From contig WFRP01000002.1 of NCBI GenBank assembly GCA_015486505.1, positions 1 through 7,479 on the forward strand: DNA of 7,479 nt, read 5' to 3'. A model generated the notes under the pieces. It did no database searches. It saw only the letters and a program-made list of their open reading frames with translations, and had not been told where the DNA came from. Shown here one piece after another: positions 1 to 5,927 of this stretch. A program made the translations under genes and the position numbers. Origin of the DNA: Pseudomonadota bacterium (lineage in GTDB: Bacteria > Desulfobacterota > Anaeroferrophillalia > Anaeroferrophillales > Tharpellaceae). Each line of letters starts with the position of its first letter. The stretch's first letter is position 1.

Positions 1-194
1 ACGATTTCGTTGTTTTTCGGAAGCGAGCGGGAGCCCATTAGCATTGCAACTGTTTGAGCGTAAGCGAGTTTTGCAAGGCGGGCGCAGCGAGCTTAAAGGA
101 AAAACAGAAATCTTAACGCCTAGCGGAGAAAAACCGCGCCCGACCCCGGATTTGGCTGAATAGTTACCTTATTTTACCGGCTTAAGGTGGAAAA
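1..194. other. Left-edge region without a recognised gene
   Basis: A + strand frame is open from position 2 to a TAG at 161-163. It could be the tail of an upstream protein, but its roughly 53 residues match nothing I know and have a simple, repeat-like composition. Two TTGCAA palindromes (44-49 and 71-76) flank a near mirror-symmetric stretch, TTTGAGCG-TAA-GCGAGTTT, so this may be a dispersed intergenic element rather than coding DNA. An AAGGTGG Shine-Dalgarno at 184-190 belongs to the next gene. I see no convincing promoter or RNA gene. Confidence 0.3.
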
Positions 195-791
195 ATGAAA
201 ATTACCGCAATTTACGGAAGTCCCAGGCGGCAGGGGAATACGGCGCGGTTGCTTAAGTCCGCCGTTGCCGGCGCCCGGAGCGCCGGGGCCGAGGTCACTG
301 AGTTTGTTTTACGTGATCTTAAAATAGCGCCTTGTCTTGAGATTTATGCCTGTCGCAAAGGGGGTGGCTGTGCTATTAAAGACGATTTTCAGGCTTTGGC
401 CGCCGCTTTGGCTGCTGCCGATGCGACAATTCTGGCGTCACCGATTTTTTTCTATGCCGTCAGTGCCCATACCAAGATTATGATGGACCGTTTTCAGTCG
501 TTGTGGGTAAAAAAATACTGGCTTGAGCAACAGCCGTTGGGGCGTTCAAACAGTTCCAGGCCGGGCCTTTTTCTGGCCGTCGGCGCCAGCCGCGGGCCCC
601 GGCTTTTTACCGGTGCCGAAATGAGCGTTAAGTATTTTTTTGATACATTTGATACATTTCTCTGGCGCTCACTGACTTATAGAGGGCTGGACGGGGCTGA
701 TGAAATTCTGGCCCACCCGGAATATTTAGAGGAAGCCCGCCAGGCCGGAATTGCTTTGGTTGAAGAAAACCTTAAGTTGAGTAAACAATGA
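195..791 (+). CDS. NADPH-dependent FMN reductase / flavodoxin-like flavoprotein
   Basis: This 198-residue protein has the flavodoxin-like fold of the NADPH-dependent FMN reductase family and probably binds FMN in the cytoplasm. The N-terminal beta strand leads into GSPRRQGNT (residues 8-16), the FMN-phosphate loop. A second flavin-contact motif, SPIFFYAVSAHTKIMMDR, follows near the middle. Between them is a Cys-containing segment with C47, C53 and C59 followed by KDD. It resembles the cluster region of iron-sulfur flavoproteins (Isf) but lacks the compact CX2CX2C spacing, so I expect no 4Fe-4S cluster. The ATG has a good Shine-Dalgarno (AAGGTGG, 184-190). The stop overlaps the lptD start as ATGA, which implies an operon and translational coupling. 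The electron acceptor is unknown and nothing ties it directly to LPS export. Confidence 0.85.
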   Translation: MKITAIYGSPRRQGNTARLLKSAVAGARSAGAEVTEFVLRDLKIAPCLEIYACRKGGGCAIKDDFQALAAALAAADATILASPIFFYAVSAHTKIMMDRFQSLWVKKYWLEQQPLGRSNSSRPGLFLAVGASRGPRLFTGAEMSVKYFFDTFDTFLWRSLTYRGLDGADEILAHPEYLEEARQAGIALVEENLKLSKQ

Positions 792-3073
792 AACAGATAC
801 TTAATTATTTTAGTACCTTACAGGTTATTTTCTGCACAAAAAAACAAGATTTAATAATCAGAAAATGTTCTGATAAGAGCACTTATTTGCGGGCCAAAAA
901 GGCTCGATTGGGTTGCGGGATCTGTTCCCGCATTAATAAATTATCGCTGCTTATTTTTATTTTTTTTCTGGGTTGCAGTTTGCCGGTAAGGGCGGCCTTG
1001 CCCGATCTGCCGGGGGCCGCGCTGGCGGACAAAAGTGTTGAGATTGAGGCGCAGTATCTCTATTACGATAAGCAGACCGAGCTTTATCACGCCCAGGGTG
1101 ATGTCGTTATCCGTCAGGCGGGAATGGAGCTTAAAGCGGATAAAGCGGTACTGAATCAGGCCAAGAATGAATTTGAAGCCTGGGGCGATATCCTGTTGCG
1201 CGATAAAACCGATTATCTCGCCTGCCGTTACCTGAAATTTAATTACAAGGATCAGATCGGTTCAATTCGGGATGGCCGGATCTTTATTAAAGAGAAAAAT
1301 TACTATATCACCGGTGAACATATTCAAAAACTGGGTCCGAATGAGTATGATGTTGAGAATGCCACCTTAACCACCTGCGATGCCGAACGGGCGGCCTGGC
1401 TGATCAAAAGCCGCAAAGTTCATGTAAAACAGGGCGGCTACGGAGTGGTCGAAGATGCCGTATTTACTGTGAAAAACGTACCGGTGATGTACCTTCCCAA
1501 AGGGGTTTTTCCGGTAAACACCAAACGGCAGACCGGTTTTCTGCTCCCGGGTCTCGGATATTCGGATAAGGACGGCTTTATTATCAAAAATGCCTTTTTC
1601 TGGGCCATAAACCGTTCCAATGATTTAACCCTGTATCCCGAATATTACAGCGAGAGAGGGATAAAATTCGGTGGGGAGTATCGTTATGTCCTCAATGAAC
1701 AGGCCGCTGGAGATGTCCGGGCCTCTTTTATCAGTGACAAACGGGTTGATGACCATCCGGAAGATTACAAAGATGCCGATAAAGAACGCTGGTCATTCGG
1801 CATGCACCATTATCAGACCTTAAAAAACGGCACAACTCTGAAGGCTGATGTCAACCTGGTCAGTGACAATGAGTTTCTGGAAGATTTCCCGGCGACTTTT
1901 TCCGGCAATTTTATCGATGAGCTTGATAATGTGGATTCCAAAACCGAAACCTATCTGCGCTCACTGGCGATTGCCGCCCACAGTTGGGAGCATTACAATG
2001 TGACGGCGACGGGGCGTTATTATCAGTCCCTGTTGCGTGAAGATGATGACGCCACCCTGCAGCTGCTCCCGGAAATAACATTGTCGGCTCTGAACCGGCC
2101 GGTAGCCGGCGCGGACTGGCTTTTCTGGCGGATGGACAACGATTATTCTCATTTTTGGCGTCAGGAAGGTGAAACCGGGCATCGTTTCGATATCCATCCG
2201 CAAGTAACTATGCCGCTTAAGTTCGGCGCTTTTGAGGTGATTCCCTATCTCGAACTGCGCGAAACCCTTTATGAGCTCAGTGATCGGGAAAACGGCAAAA
2301 GCGACGGCAGCGAGTCGCGGGCAACAATGGCGGCCGGAGTCGAAGTCAAGACGGTGGCCGAGAAAGTTTACGCCTGCGACTGGTGGGGGATGGACTGTCT
2401 GCTCCATACTCTGGAGCCGAGGCTGGCATATCGTTACGTTCCCGATGTCGATCAGGATGATCTGCCCGATTTTGACCGGCTCGATTATCTGCCGGAAGAG
2501 AGCAATGTCACCTGGGGGCTGGTCAGCCGCCTGATCGGTCGTTATCCTGATGCCGCCAACCCGGAGCGTTTTGCTTATCACGAGTGGCTCAAGTTCCAAA
2601 TCTGGCAGGCTTACAGCTTTATTGATGTCGCTGACGGTATCAGATTTCTTGAAGACGATCAGCACGCTTCAGATTTCTATACCCGGCTCGAAACCCGCAG
2701 CCGGGCCGGCGCTTTCTATATGAAACTTGAAAATCGTTTCGACCCGTACGAAAATGTCAACGACTTGATGACGGCGCTTTTCAGCGCCAGTAATCAGAGC
2801 GGCGATTCGTTATCGCTTGAATACCGTTATGAACGTGATATCGCCGAACTTTGTACCGGGACGGCACGTCTGCCGTTACTGAACCGGCTCGATGTCTACG
2901 GCAGTATCCGTTATTCAATTGCGGACAGTCATATCTGGGAAACCATCTATGGTTTTAATTATCACCCGCAGTGCTGGTCACTGGATTTTTCCATTGACGA
3001 AGAGCACGACCCCTATGATCTCTCTTTCCGCCTGATGCTGAGCCTCAACGGCCTGGGCGGCCTGGGGAATTAG
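788..3073 (+). CDS. lptD: LPS-assembly outer-membrane protein LptD with repeat-derived N-terminal insertion
   Basis: LptD (OstA/Imp) is the outer-membrane beta-barrel that inserts lipopolysaccharide into the outer leaflet, with LptE as partner and LptA as periplasmic donor. The 761-residue length is typical. After the signal sequence comes an LptA-like beta-jellyroll domain (about residues 84-220, with repeated AQGDVVIRQ / ADKAVL-type strands). The characteristic segment around MYLPKGVFPVNTKRQTGF follows, then a barrel rich in alternating aromatic and charged residues to the C-terminal GLGGLGN. Cysteines are present (for example C146, C197 and several late in the barrel), but their pairing is not assigned. 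The ATG at 788 overlaps the previous stop. MKQILN is followed by about 44 residues encoded by repeat copy A, then KLSLLIFIFFLGC...PVRA, a normal signal-peptide core with a likely cleavage near residue 69. An internal TTG at 908, with AAAAAGG at 896-902, could give an ordinary short signal peptide instead. The TAG stop lies in repeat copy B. Confidence 0.93.
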   Translation: MKQILNYFSTLQVIFCTKKQDLIIRKCSDKSTYLRAKKARLGCGICSRINKLSLLIFIFFLGCSLPVRAALPDLPGAALADKSVEIEAQYLYYDKQTELYHAQGDVVIRQAGMELKADKAVLNQAKNEFEAWGDILLRDKTDYLACRYLKFNYKDQIGSIRDGRIFIKEKNYYITGEHIQKLGPNEYDVENATLTTCDAERAAWLIKSRKVHVKQGGYGVVEDAVFTVKNVPVMYLPKGVFPVNTKRQTGFLLPGLGYSDKDGFIIKNAFFWAINRSNDLTLYPEYYSERGIKFGGEYRYVLNEQAAGDVRASFISDKRVDDHPEDYKDADKERWSFGMHHYQTLKNGTTLKADVNLVSDNEFLEDFPATFSGNFIDELDNVDSKTETYLRSLAIAAHSWEHYNVTATGRYYQSLLREDDDATLQLLPEITLSALNRPVAGADWLFWRMDNDYSHFWRQEGETGHRFDIHPQVTMPLKFGAFEVIPYLELRETLYELSDRENGKSDGSESRATMAAGVEVKTVAEKVYACDWWGMDCLLHTLEPRLAYRYVPDVDQDDLPDFDRLDYLPEESNVTWGLVSRLIGRYPDAANPERFAYHEWLKFQIWQAYSFIDVADGIRFLEDDQHASDFYTRLETRSRAGAFYMKLENRFDPYENVNDLMTALFSASNQSGDSLSLEYRYERDIAELCTGTARLPLLNRLDVYGSIRYSIADSHIWETIYGFNYHPQCWSLDFSIDEEHDPYDLSFRLMLSLNGLGGLGN
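811..933 (+). repeat. Multi-hairpin dispersed repeat, copy A (inside lptD 5' end)
   Basis: This 123-base unit begins TAGTACCTTACAGG and ends TTCCCGCAT, and is almost identical to copy B downstream of lptD. It contains an imperfect long inverted repeat (AGTAC...TTATTTTC against GAAAATGTTCTGATAAGAG.ACT). A GGGCC-AAAAA-GGCTC stem and a GCGGGA-TCTGT-TCCCGC stem follow. It lies in frame within the lptD signal-peptide coding region. TTAAT at 801-805 and again at 933-937 gives a possible 5-bp target duplication with a period of 132 bases, a multiple of three. It resembles a REP/MITE-type non-autonomous element. No transposase is encoded in the window. Confidence 0.85.
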
Positions 3074-3193
3074 TACCTTACAGGTTATTTTCTGCACAAA
3101 AAAACAAGATTTAATAATCAGAAAATGTTCTGATAAGAGTACTTATTTGCGGGCCGAAAAGGCCCGATTAGGTTGCGGAGATAGTTCCCGCAT
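3071..3193 (+). repeat. Multi-hairpin dispersed repeat, copy B (supplies lptD stop)
   Basis: This unit has the same 123-base length and orientation as copy A, with only scattered substitutions that are concentrated in the last hairpin loop. The GGGCC-GAAAA-GGCCC stem is perfect here. Its first three bases, TAG, are the lptD stop codon. It is followed directly by copy C in head-to-tail order, with the junction reading CCCGCATTAGTACC. Confidence 0.88.
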
Positions 3194-3314
3194 TAGTACC
3201 TTACAGGTTATTTTCTGCACCAAAAAACAAGATTTAATAATCAGAAAATGTTCTGATAAGAGTGCTTATTTGTGGGCCGCAAGGCTCCGTTTGGTGCGGA
3301 ATTTGTTCCCGCAT
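3194..3314 (+). repeat. Multi-hairpin dispersed repeat, copy C
   Basis: This is the second tandem unit, 121 bases long. The first 80 or so bases nearly match copy B. The GGGCC hairpin has decayed (GGGCCGCAAGGCTCC) and the final stem reads GCGGAA-TTTG-TTCCCGC. It joins copy D through the same CATTAGTACC boundary. Confidence 0.85.
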
Positions 3315-3374
3315 TAGTACCTTACAGGTTATTTTCTTGTTTTTTCAAACCGAAAATAACCTGTAAGGTACTAA
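3314..3374. repeat. Solo palindromic repeat derivative, copy D
   Basis: The left arm (3314-3336) starts with the repeat's TAGTACCTTACAGG head, and the right arm (3352-3374) is its exact reverse complement. This makes a 23-bp perfect inverted repeat around a 15-base T-rich spacer. The two hairpin modules of the full element are absent. It lies between the convergent lptD and permease genes and could form a strong RNA hairpin on either strand, perhaps acting as a transcript end or stabiliser. A short T-run follows on the + side (about 3379-3383). Confidence 0.8.
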
Positions 3375-3432
3375 AGGCTTTTTACGAGTCCATCAAGATT
3401 TAATAAGTGCAAAAGGGTCAGACGCGATTGTT
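3375..3432. other. Short convergent intergenic remnant
   Basis: These 58 bases separate repeat copy D from the permease stop codon. CAAGATTTAATAA at 3394-3406 is shared with the interior of repeat copies A-C, suggesting a decayed fragment of the same family. No gene is visible. Confidence 0.35.
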
Positions 3433-4524
3433 TTACTTTTTCCGGATGTTGCTTGATGGTTTGTGATGGCTTTTAAGCCGGAGGTAGAGAGGTTTCAAGG
3501 AAAATAATATCAGGACCAGGGCGCTTAGTAACTGCAGCGGATAAGGGATTATCTGGGCGGCACTGCCAACCGTCGCCCGGGCTGAGATATTGAGCCAGAC
3601 ATAGATATGATCCAGAAGCAGGCCGCATAACAGAGCACATAGAGAAAGGGTGAAAAGGTAGATTGCGGTAGCTCGTTTACCGAGGATGCCGACAATCGTT
3701 GCGAGAGCGGTAATATTGGTGGCCGGGCCGGCCAGAAGAAAAACCAGGGCCGCTCCCGGACTTACCCCTTTTAAGATAAGCGCCGCGGCAATCGGAGTTG
3801 ATGCAGTCGCGCAGATATAGATCGGCACGCCCACCGCCAGCATAATCAGGAGTGACCAGGGGCCGCCGTTGAGATACCGGACCATGGTTGCTTCAGGAAC
3901 CAGAACCGTTATTACTCCCGCCAGAATAAGCCCTGCCGTAAACCAGACCGCCAGATCACCCCAGACATCAAACAGCGCAAACCTGATCCCGGCAATTAAC
4001 TTTTCCCGAAAAGTGTGGTGCTTTGCATGTTCTTCAGTCGAGCAGTTACTGCCGCTGCAGCAACCATCTACAGGACAGCTGAGATCCGGTTGCATGATAA
4101 ATTGGGGGGCTGGAGGATGAACCAGGTTTTCCGTAAATCCGGCTGCAACCGCTGCGATAAAAGCCGCTATCGGGCGCGCAATCGTCATTAATGGATCCAT
4201 CAAGGCATAAGTGATTGCCATTGAATCGAGCCCGGATTCCGGGGTTGAAATCAAAAAAGCCGCGACCGCGCCGTTATTGGCACCCTGTTTCTTTAATGAC
4301 GCTGCCGCCGGCAGCGTACCGCAGGATCATAAGGGAATGGGAATGCCGAACAGAGCTGCCTTGATCACCGGCAGAAACCGGCCGCGGCCTAAATGCCGGG
4401 CGACGGTGTTCGGATCCAGGAAAGTTTTAAGCAGTCCCGCTACCAGAATGCCGAAAAGGATGTAGATTCCGGCATCCAGCAGGAAGTTCCAGGCAGCAAT
4501 TATGATTTCGGTAATTATCTGCAC
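3433..4524 (-). CDS. SO_0444-type metal-efflux permease, putative selenoprotein (in-frame UGA = Sec66)
   Basis: Read through one UGA (4327-4329), this is a 363-residue polytopic membrane protein of the SO_0444/DUF318 permease group, whose members are linked to Cu/Zn or related metal export. Likely membrane segments lie near residues 13-35, 50-66, 104-130, 190-209, 224-239, 256-281, 285-311 and 329-343. The two halves show an internal repeat: GIPIPL-U-SCG...TPESG (60-98) aligns without gaps to GVPIYI-C-ATA...GPATN (232-270). A soluble Cys/His-rich stretch (C150, C155, C156, C161, H166, H169, H170) between the halves may bind metal. The UGA replaces the first Cys of the family CSCG motif, and both flanking parts remain intact and typical. 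Start: GTG at 4524 gives VQIITEI..., a plausible N-terminus, but no Shine-Dalgarno is visible because repeat copy E lies immediately upstream. A longer frame runs into the repeats to a TTG at 4674. The alternative is a nonsense-mutated pseudogene, which I think less likely. Confidence 0.75.
4299..4329 (-). promoter_or_regulatory. Candidate bacterial SECIS element with its UGA codon
   Basis: On the - strand the UGA (4329-4327) is followed by 17 bases and then a GGC loop. The stem is ACGCTGCC paired with GGCAGCGT (4317-4310 with 4306-4299), 8 perfect base pairs. Bacterial SECIS elements lie just downstream of the UGA within the coding region, with an apical loop roughly 16-37 bases away and a G in the first two loop positions. 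This hairpin meets those conditions (loop begins GG). It would bind SelB to deliver Sec-tRNA. Caveat: GC-rich Ala codons can make such stems by chance. Confidence 0.65.
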
Positions 4525-4538
4525 AATACTGACATCTA

Positions 4539-4648
4539 ATGCGGGAACAGATCCCGCAACCCAAAAGAAAGTTACCGGCCCACAAATAAGTACTCTTATC
4601 AGAACATTTTCTTGTTTTTTCAAACCGAAAATAACCTGTAAAGTACTA
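4539..4648 (-). repeat. Multi-hairpin dispersed repeat, copy E
   Basis: This copy is in reverse orientation, 110 bases long. On the - strand it starts TAGTACTTTACAGG and ends GATCTGTTCCCGCAT. The long-palindrome half reads TTATTTTCGGTTTG...CAAGAAAATGTTCTGATAAGAGTACT. The middle stem is altered (GGGCCGGTAACTTTC), and the final GCGGGA-TCTGT-TCCCGC stem is perfect. Its end lies only about 15 bases from the proposed permease start, so the leader of that gene is repeat-derived. Confidence 0.85.
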
Positions 4649-4782
4649 ATGCGGGAACAAATCCCGCAACCCAATCGAGCCTTTTCGGTCCGTACCCAGG
4701 GGTACTTCCGATGGTCGCAAATAAGTGCTCTTATCAGGTTATTTTCTTGTTTTAAAACAAAAAAATAACCTGTAAAGCACTA
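4649..4782 (-). repeat. Multi-hairpin dispersed repeat, copy F, with extra hairpin
   Basis: This reverse copy is head-to-tail with copy E through the same CATTAGTAC junction. It carries an extra segment of about 24 bases containing GTACCC-AG-GGGTAC (4692-4705), inserted between the TTATTTGCG and GGxCCGAAAAGGCTCG modules. At its start, 4735-4772 forms a 19-bp inverted repeat with a single mismatch and no spacer. Confidence 0.82.
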
Positions 4783-4830
4783 GAATTATTCACTAAAACT
4801 GTCAACTGTTAAGCTGCAGTTTTTCCCGTT

Positions 4831-4863
4831 ATAAAAAAGGGCCGTGCAATTTGCACGGCCCTT
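4831..4863 (-). terminator. Rho-independent terminator after acsE
   Basis: On the - strand, AAGGGCCGTGC pairs with GCACGGCCCTT around a short A/T loop and is followed by six T residues (complement of the A-run 4833-4838). It lies about 30 bases past the acsE stop, a textbook intrinsic terminator for the acs transcript. Confidence 0.92.
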
Positions 4864-4893
4864 GCCTGTAAAACAGTTAAGACTGACAAAAGC

Positions 4894-5826
4894 CTATTTA
4901 TACCAGTCTTTGTCCAGTTTCTCAACCAGGTCTTCAATCCAGGAGTGTGAGTAGAGCACGTCCCCCTTGAGACATTTGATACTGCGATAGTAAACCTGAA
5001 GTTCCGGACGCAGGGTAGAGGCATCATCAACATCGCCGCCTTCCATCAGGGTTTTGGTAAGTTCGGTAACTTCGGGGATTTTACCTTTACAAAGAGCCAT
5101 CATTTCAGCATCATAGGCATCAACGATTGAAGAGTAGATGCCGAGATAGATGTGCATCGCCTGATAAGCGCGATTCAGGTAATGGCGCAGTTCAGTCGGG
5201 GTTCCGTTAGAGATGTTGGAAAGTCCGCAGGTTGATTTAGCGCCCGGTGCGAAATCAGGAATCAGAGGCAGGAACTCGAGGAAAGAGGCAACCTGTCCGG
5301 GATCAACGCAGACAGGCAGAACGATCGGATCGATATACATGCTTTCCGACGGGACATCAAATTCCAGAGCCTTGGCGTAGATGTCGGCAGCGCACATTCC
5401 ACGCTCGTTAACATCCCGCGGGATGCCTTCCTCACTCAAGGTCAAAGCCACGAACTGGCAATTGTATTTCTTGACCAGCGGCATCCGGTCTTCAAGACTG
5501 GCGGGCTGGGCGGAAATGGAGTTGATGATACATCTTTCCGGGGTTTTAGAAGCTTTAAGGCCGGCTTCAATCGCAGCCGTGTTGGTACTGTCAAGCGCCA
5601 GCGGCAAATCGGAAACCTCTTCCACGGTTTTAACCAGCCAGGCCATCATCTCGTCGCCGTTTTTTCGCGCCGGCCCGAGGTTTAAGTCCTGAATGTCGCC
5701 ACCGGCTTCCATCTGCTCAACTGCCATTTTCTGAATCGGCTTGGGATCGCGTTCTTTAATCGCCGGTCCAATGGTTTTGGACATGATATTAATACTTTCA
5801 GGTATGGTAATTATGGTATTTCCCAT
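4894..5826 (-). CDS. acsE: Methyltetrahydrofolate:corrinoid/iron-sulfur protein methyltransferase
   Basis: AcsE moves the methyl group from methyl-H4folate to the Co(I) corrinoid of the CFeSP in the Wood-Ljungdahl pathway. It is a cytoplasmic, DHPS-like TIM barrel. The 310-residue protein has the expected pterin-binding positions: DLNLGPAR (47-54), LALDSTN with D79 and N82, INS with N102, YIDP with D166, and GLSNISNG with N204. These correspond to the conserved Asp/Asn set known in Moorella AcsE. It is longer than the Moorella enzyme because of a C-terminal extension of some 45 residues. I chose the ATG at 5826 because GGAGA (5834-5838) sits 7 bases upstream. The frame stays open to an in-frame ATG at 5850, but that start would put this Shine-Dalgarno inside the coding region. 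It is the second gene after acsC, about 100 bases downstream, and is closed by a terminator. Confidence 0.92.
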   Translation of the reverse strand: MGNTIITIPESINIMSKTIGPAIKERDPKPIQKMAVEQMEAGGDIQDLNLGPARKNGDEMMAWLVKTVEEVSDLPLALDSTNTAAIEAGLKASKTPERCIINSISAQPASLEDRMPLVKKYNCQFVALTLSEEGIPRDVNERGMCAADIYAKALEFDVPSESMYIDPIVLPVCVDPGQVASFLEFLPLIPDFAPGAKSTCGLSNISNGTPTELRHYLNRAYQAMHIYLGIYSSIVDAYDAEMMALCKGKIPEVTELTKTLMEGGDVDDASTLRPELQVYYRSIKCLKGDVLYSHSWIEDLVEKLDKDWYK

Positions 5827-5862
5827 ATCAATTTCTCCGCAATACTTCAAATAGGTTAGCTG

Positions 5863-5912
5863 AAAAAAGGGCCAAAGGGTTGTCGATCTTTGCTGACCTT
5901 AAACCCTTTGGC
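5863..5912 (-). terminator. Terminator-like hairpin between acsC and acsE
   Basis: On the - strand GCCAAAGGGTT (5912-5902) pairs with AACCCTTTGGC (5881-5871), 11 perfect base pairs with a 20-base loop, followed by CCTTTTTT. It begins about 15 bases after the acsC stop. It may be a partial terminator or a processing/stabilising stem that sets the ratio of acsC to acsE. The long loop makes full termination uncertain. Confidence 0.65.
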
Positions 5913-5927
5913 AACACAAATTAATTT

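Noticed and set aside
195..791. Calling the flavoprotein an iron-sulfur flavoprotein (Isf)
   Set aside because: Only three Cys (47, 53, 59) are present, with CX5CX5C spacing. The compact 4Fe-4S motif of Isf is missing.
811..850. A promoter inside the repeat (TAATAAT-like -10 in copies A-C)
   Set aside because: No convincing -35 box stands at the right distance, so it is not supportable from sequence alone.
960..990. FLGC in the LptD signal region as a lipoprotein lipobox
   Set aside because: Phe at -3 is a poor lipobox fit, LptD proteins are not lipoproteins, and a type I cleavage after PVRA fits better.
1961..2665. A 234-codon open frame on the - strand inside lptD
   Set aside because: It is fully antisense to the LptD barrel and shows no recognisable features.
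3071..3374. Tandem repeats B-C-D as a CRISPR array
   Set aside because: The whole unit of about 120 bases is conserved, with no unique spacers of regular length. The other copies are dispersed and inverted, and no cas genes are present.
4327..4329. Treating the permease as two genes or a simple pseudogene
   Set aside because: The frame is unchanged across the UGA, both parts match one family continuously, the UGA is at a Cys position and a SECIS-like stem follows. A nonsense mutation or sequencing error remains possible and is listed as the refutation case.
4502..4768. An 88-codon + strand open frame across repeat copies E and F
   Set aside because: It consists almost wholly of reverse-complement repeat sequence and overlaps the permease start. 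It has no protein-like features.
5827..5850. Upstream ATG at 5850 as the acsE start
   Set aside because: It would place the strong GGAGA Shine-Dalgarno (5834-5838) inside the gene. The ATG at 5826 is correctly spaced from it.
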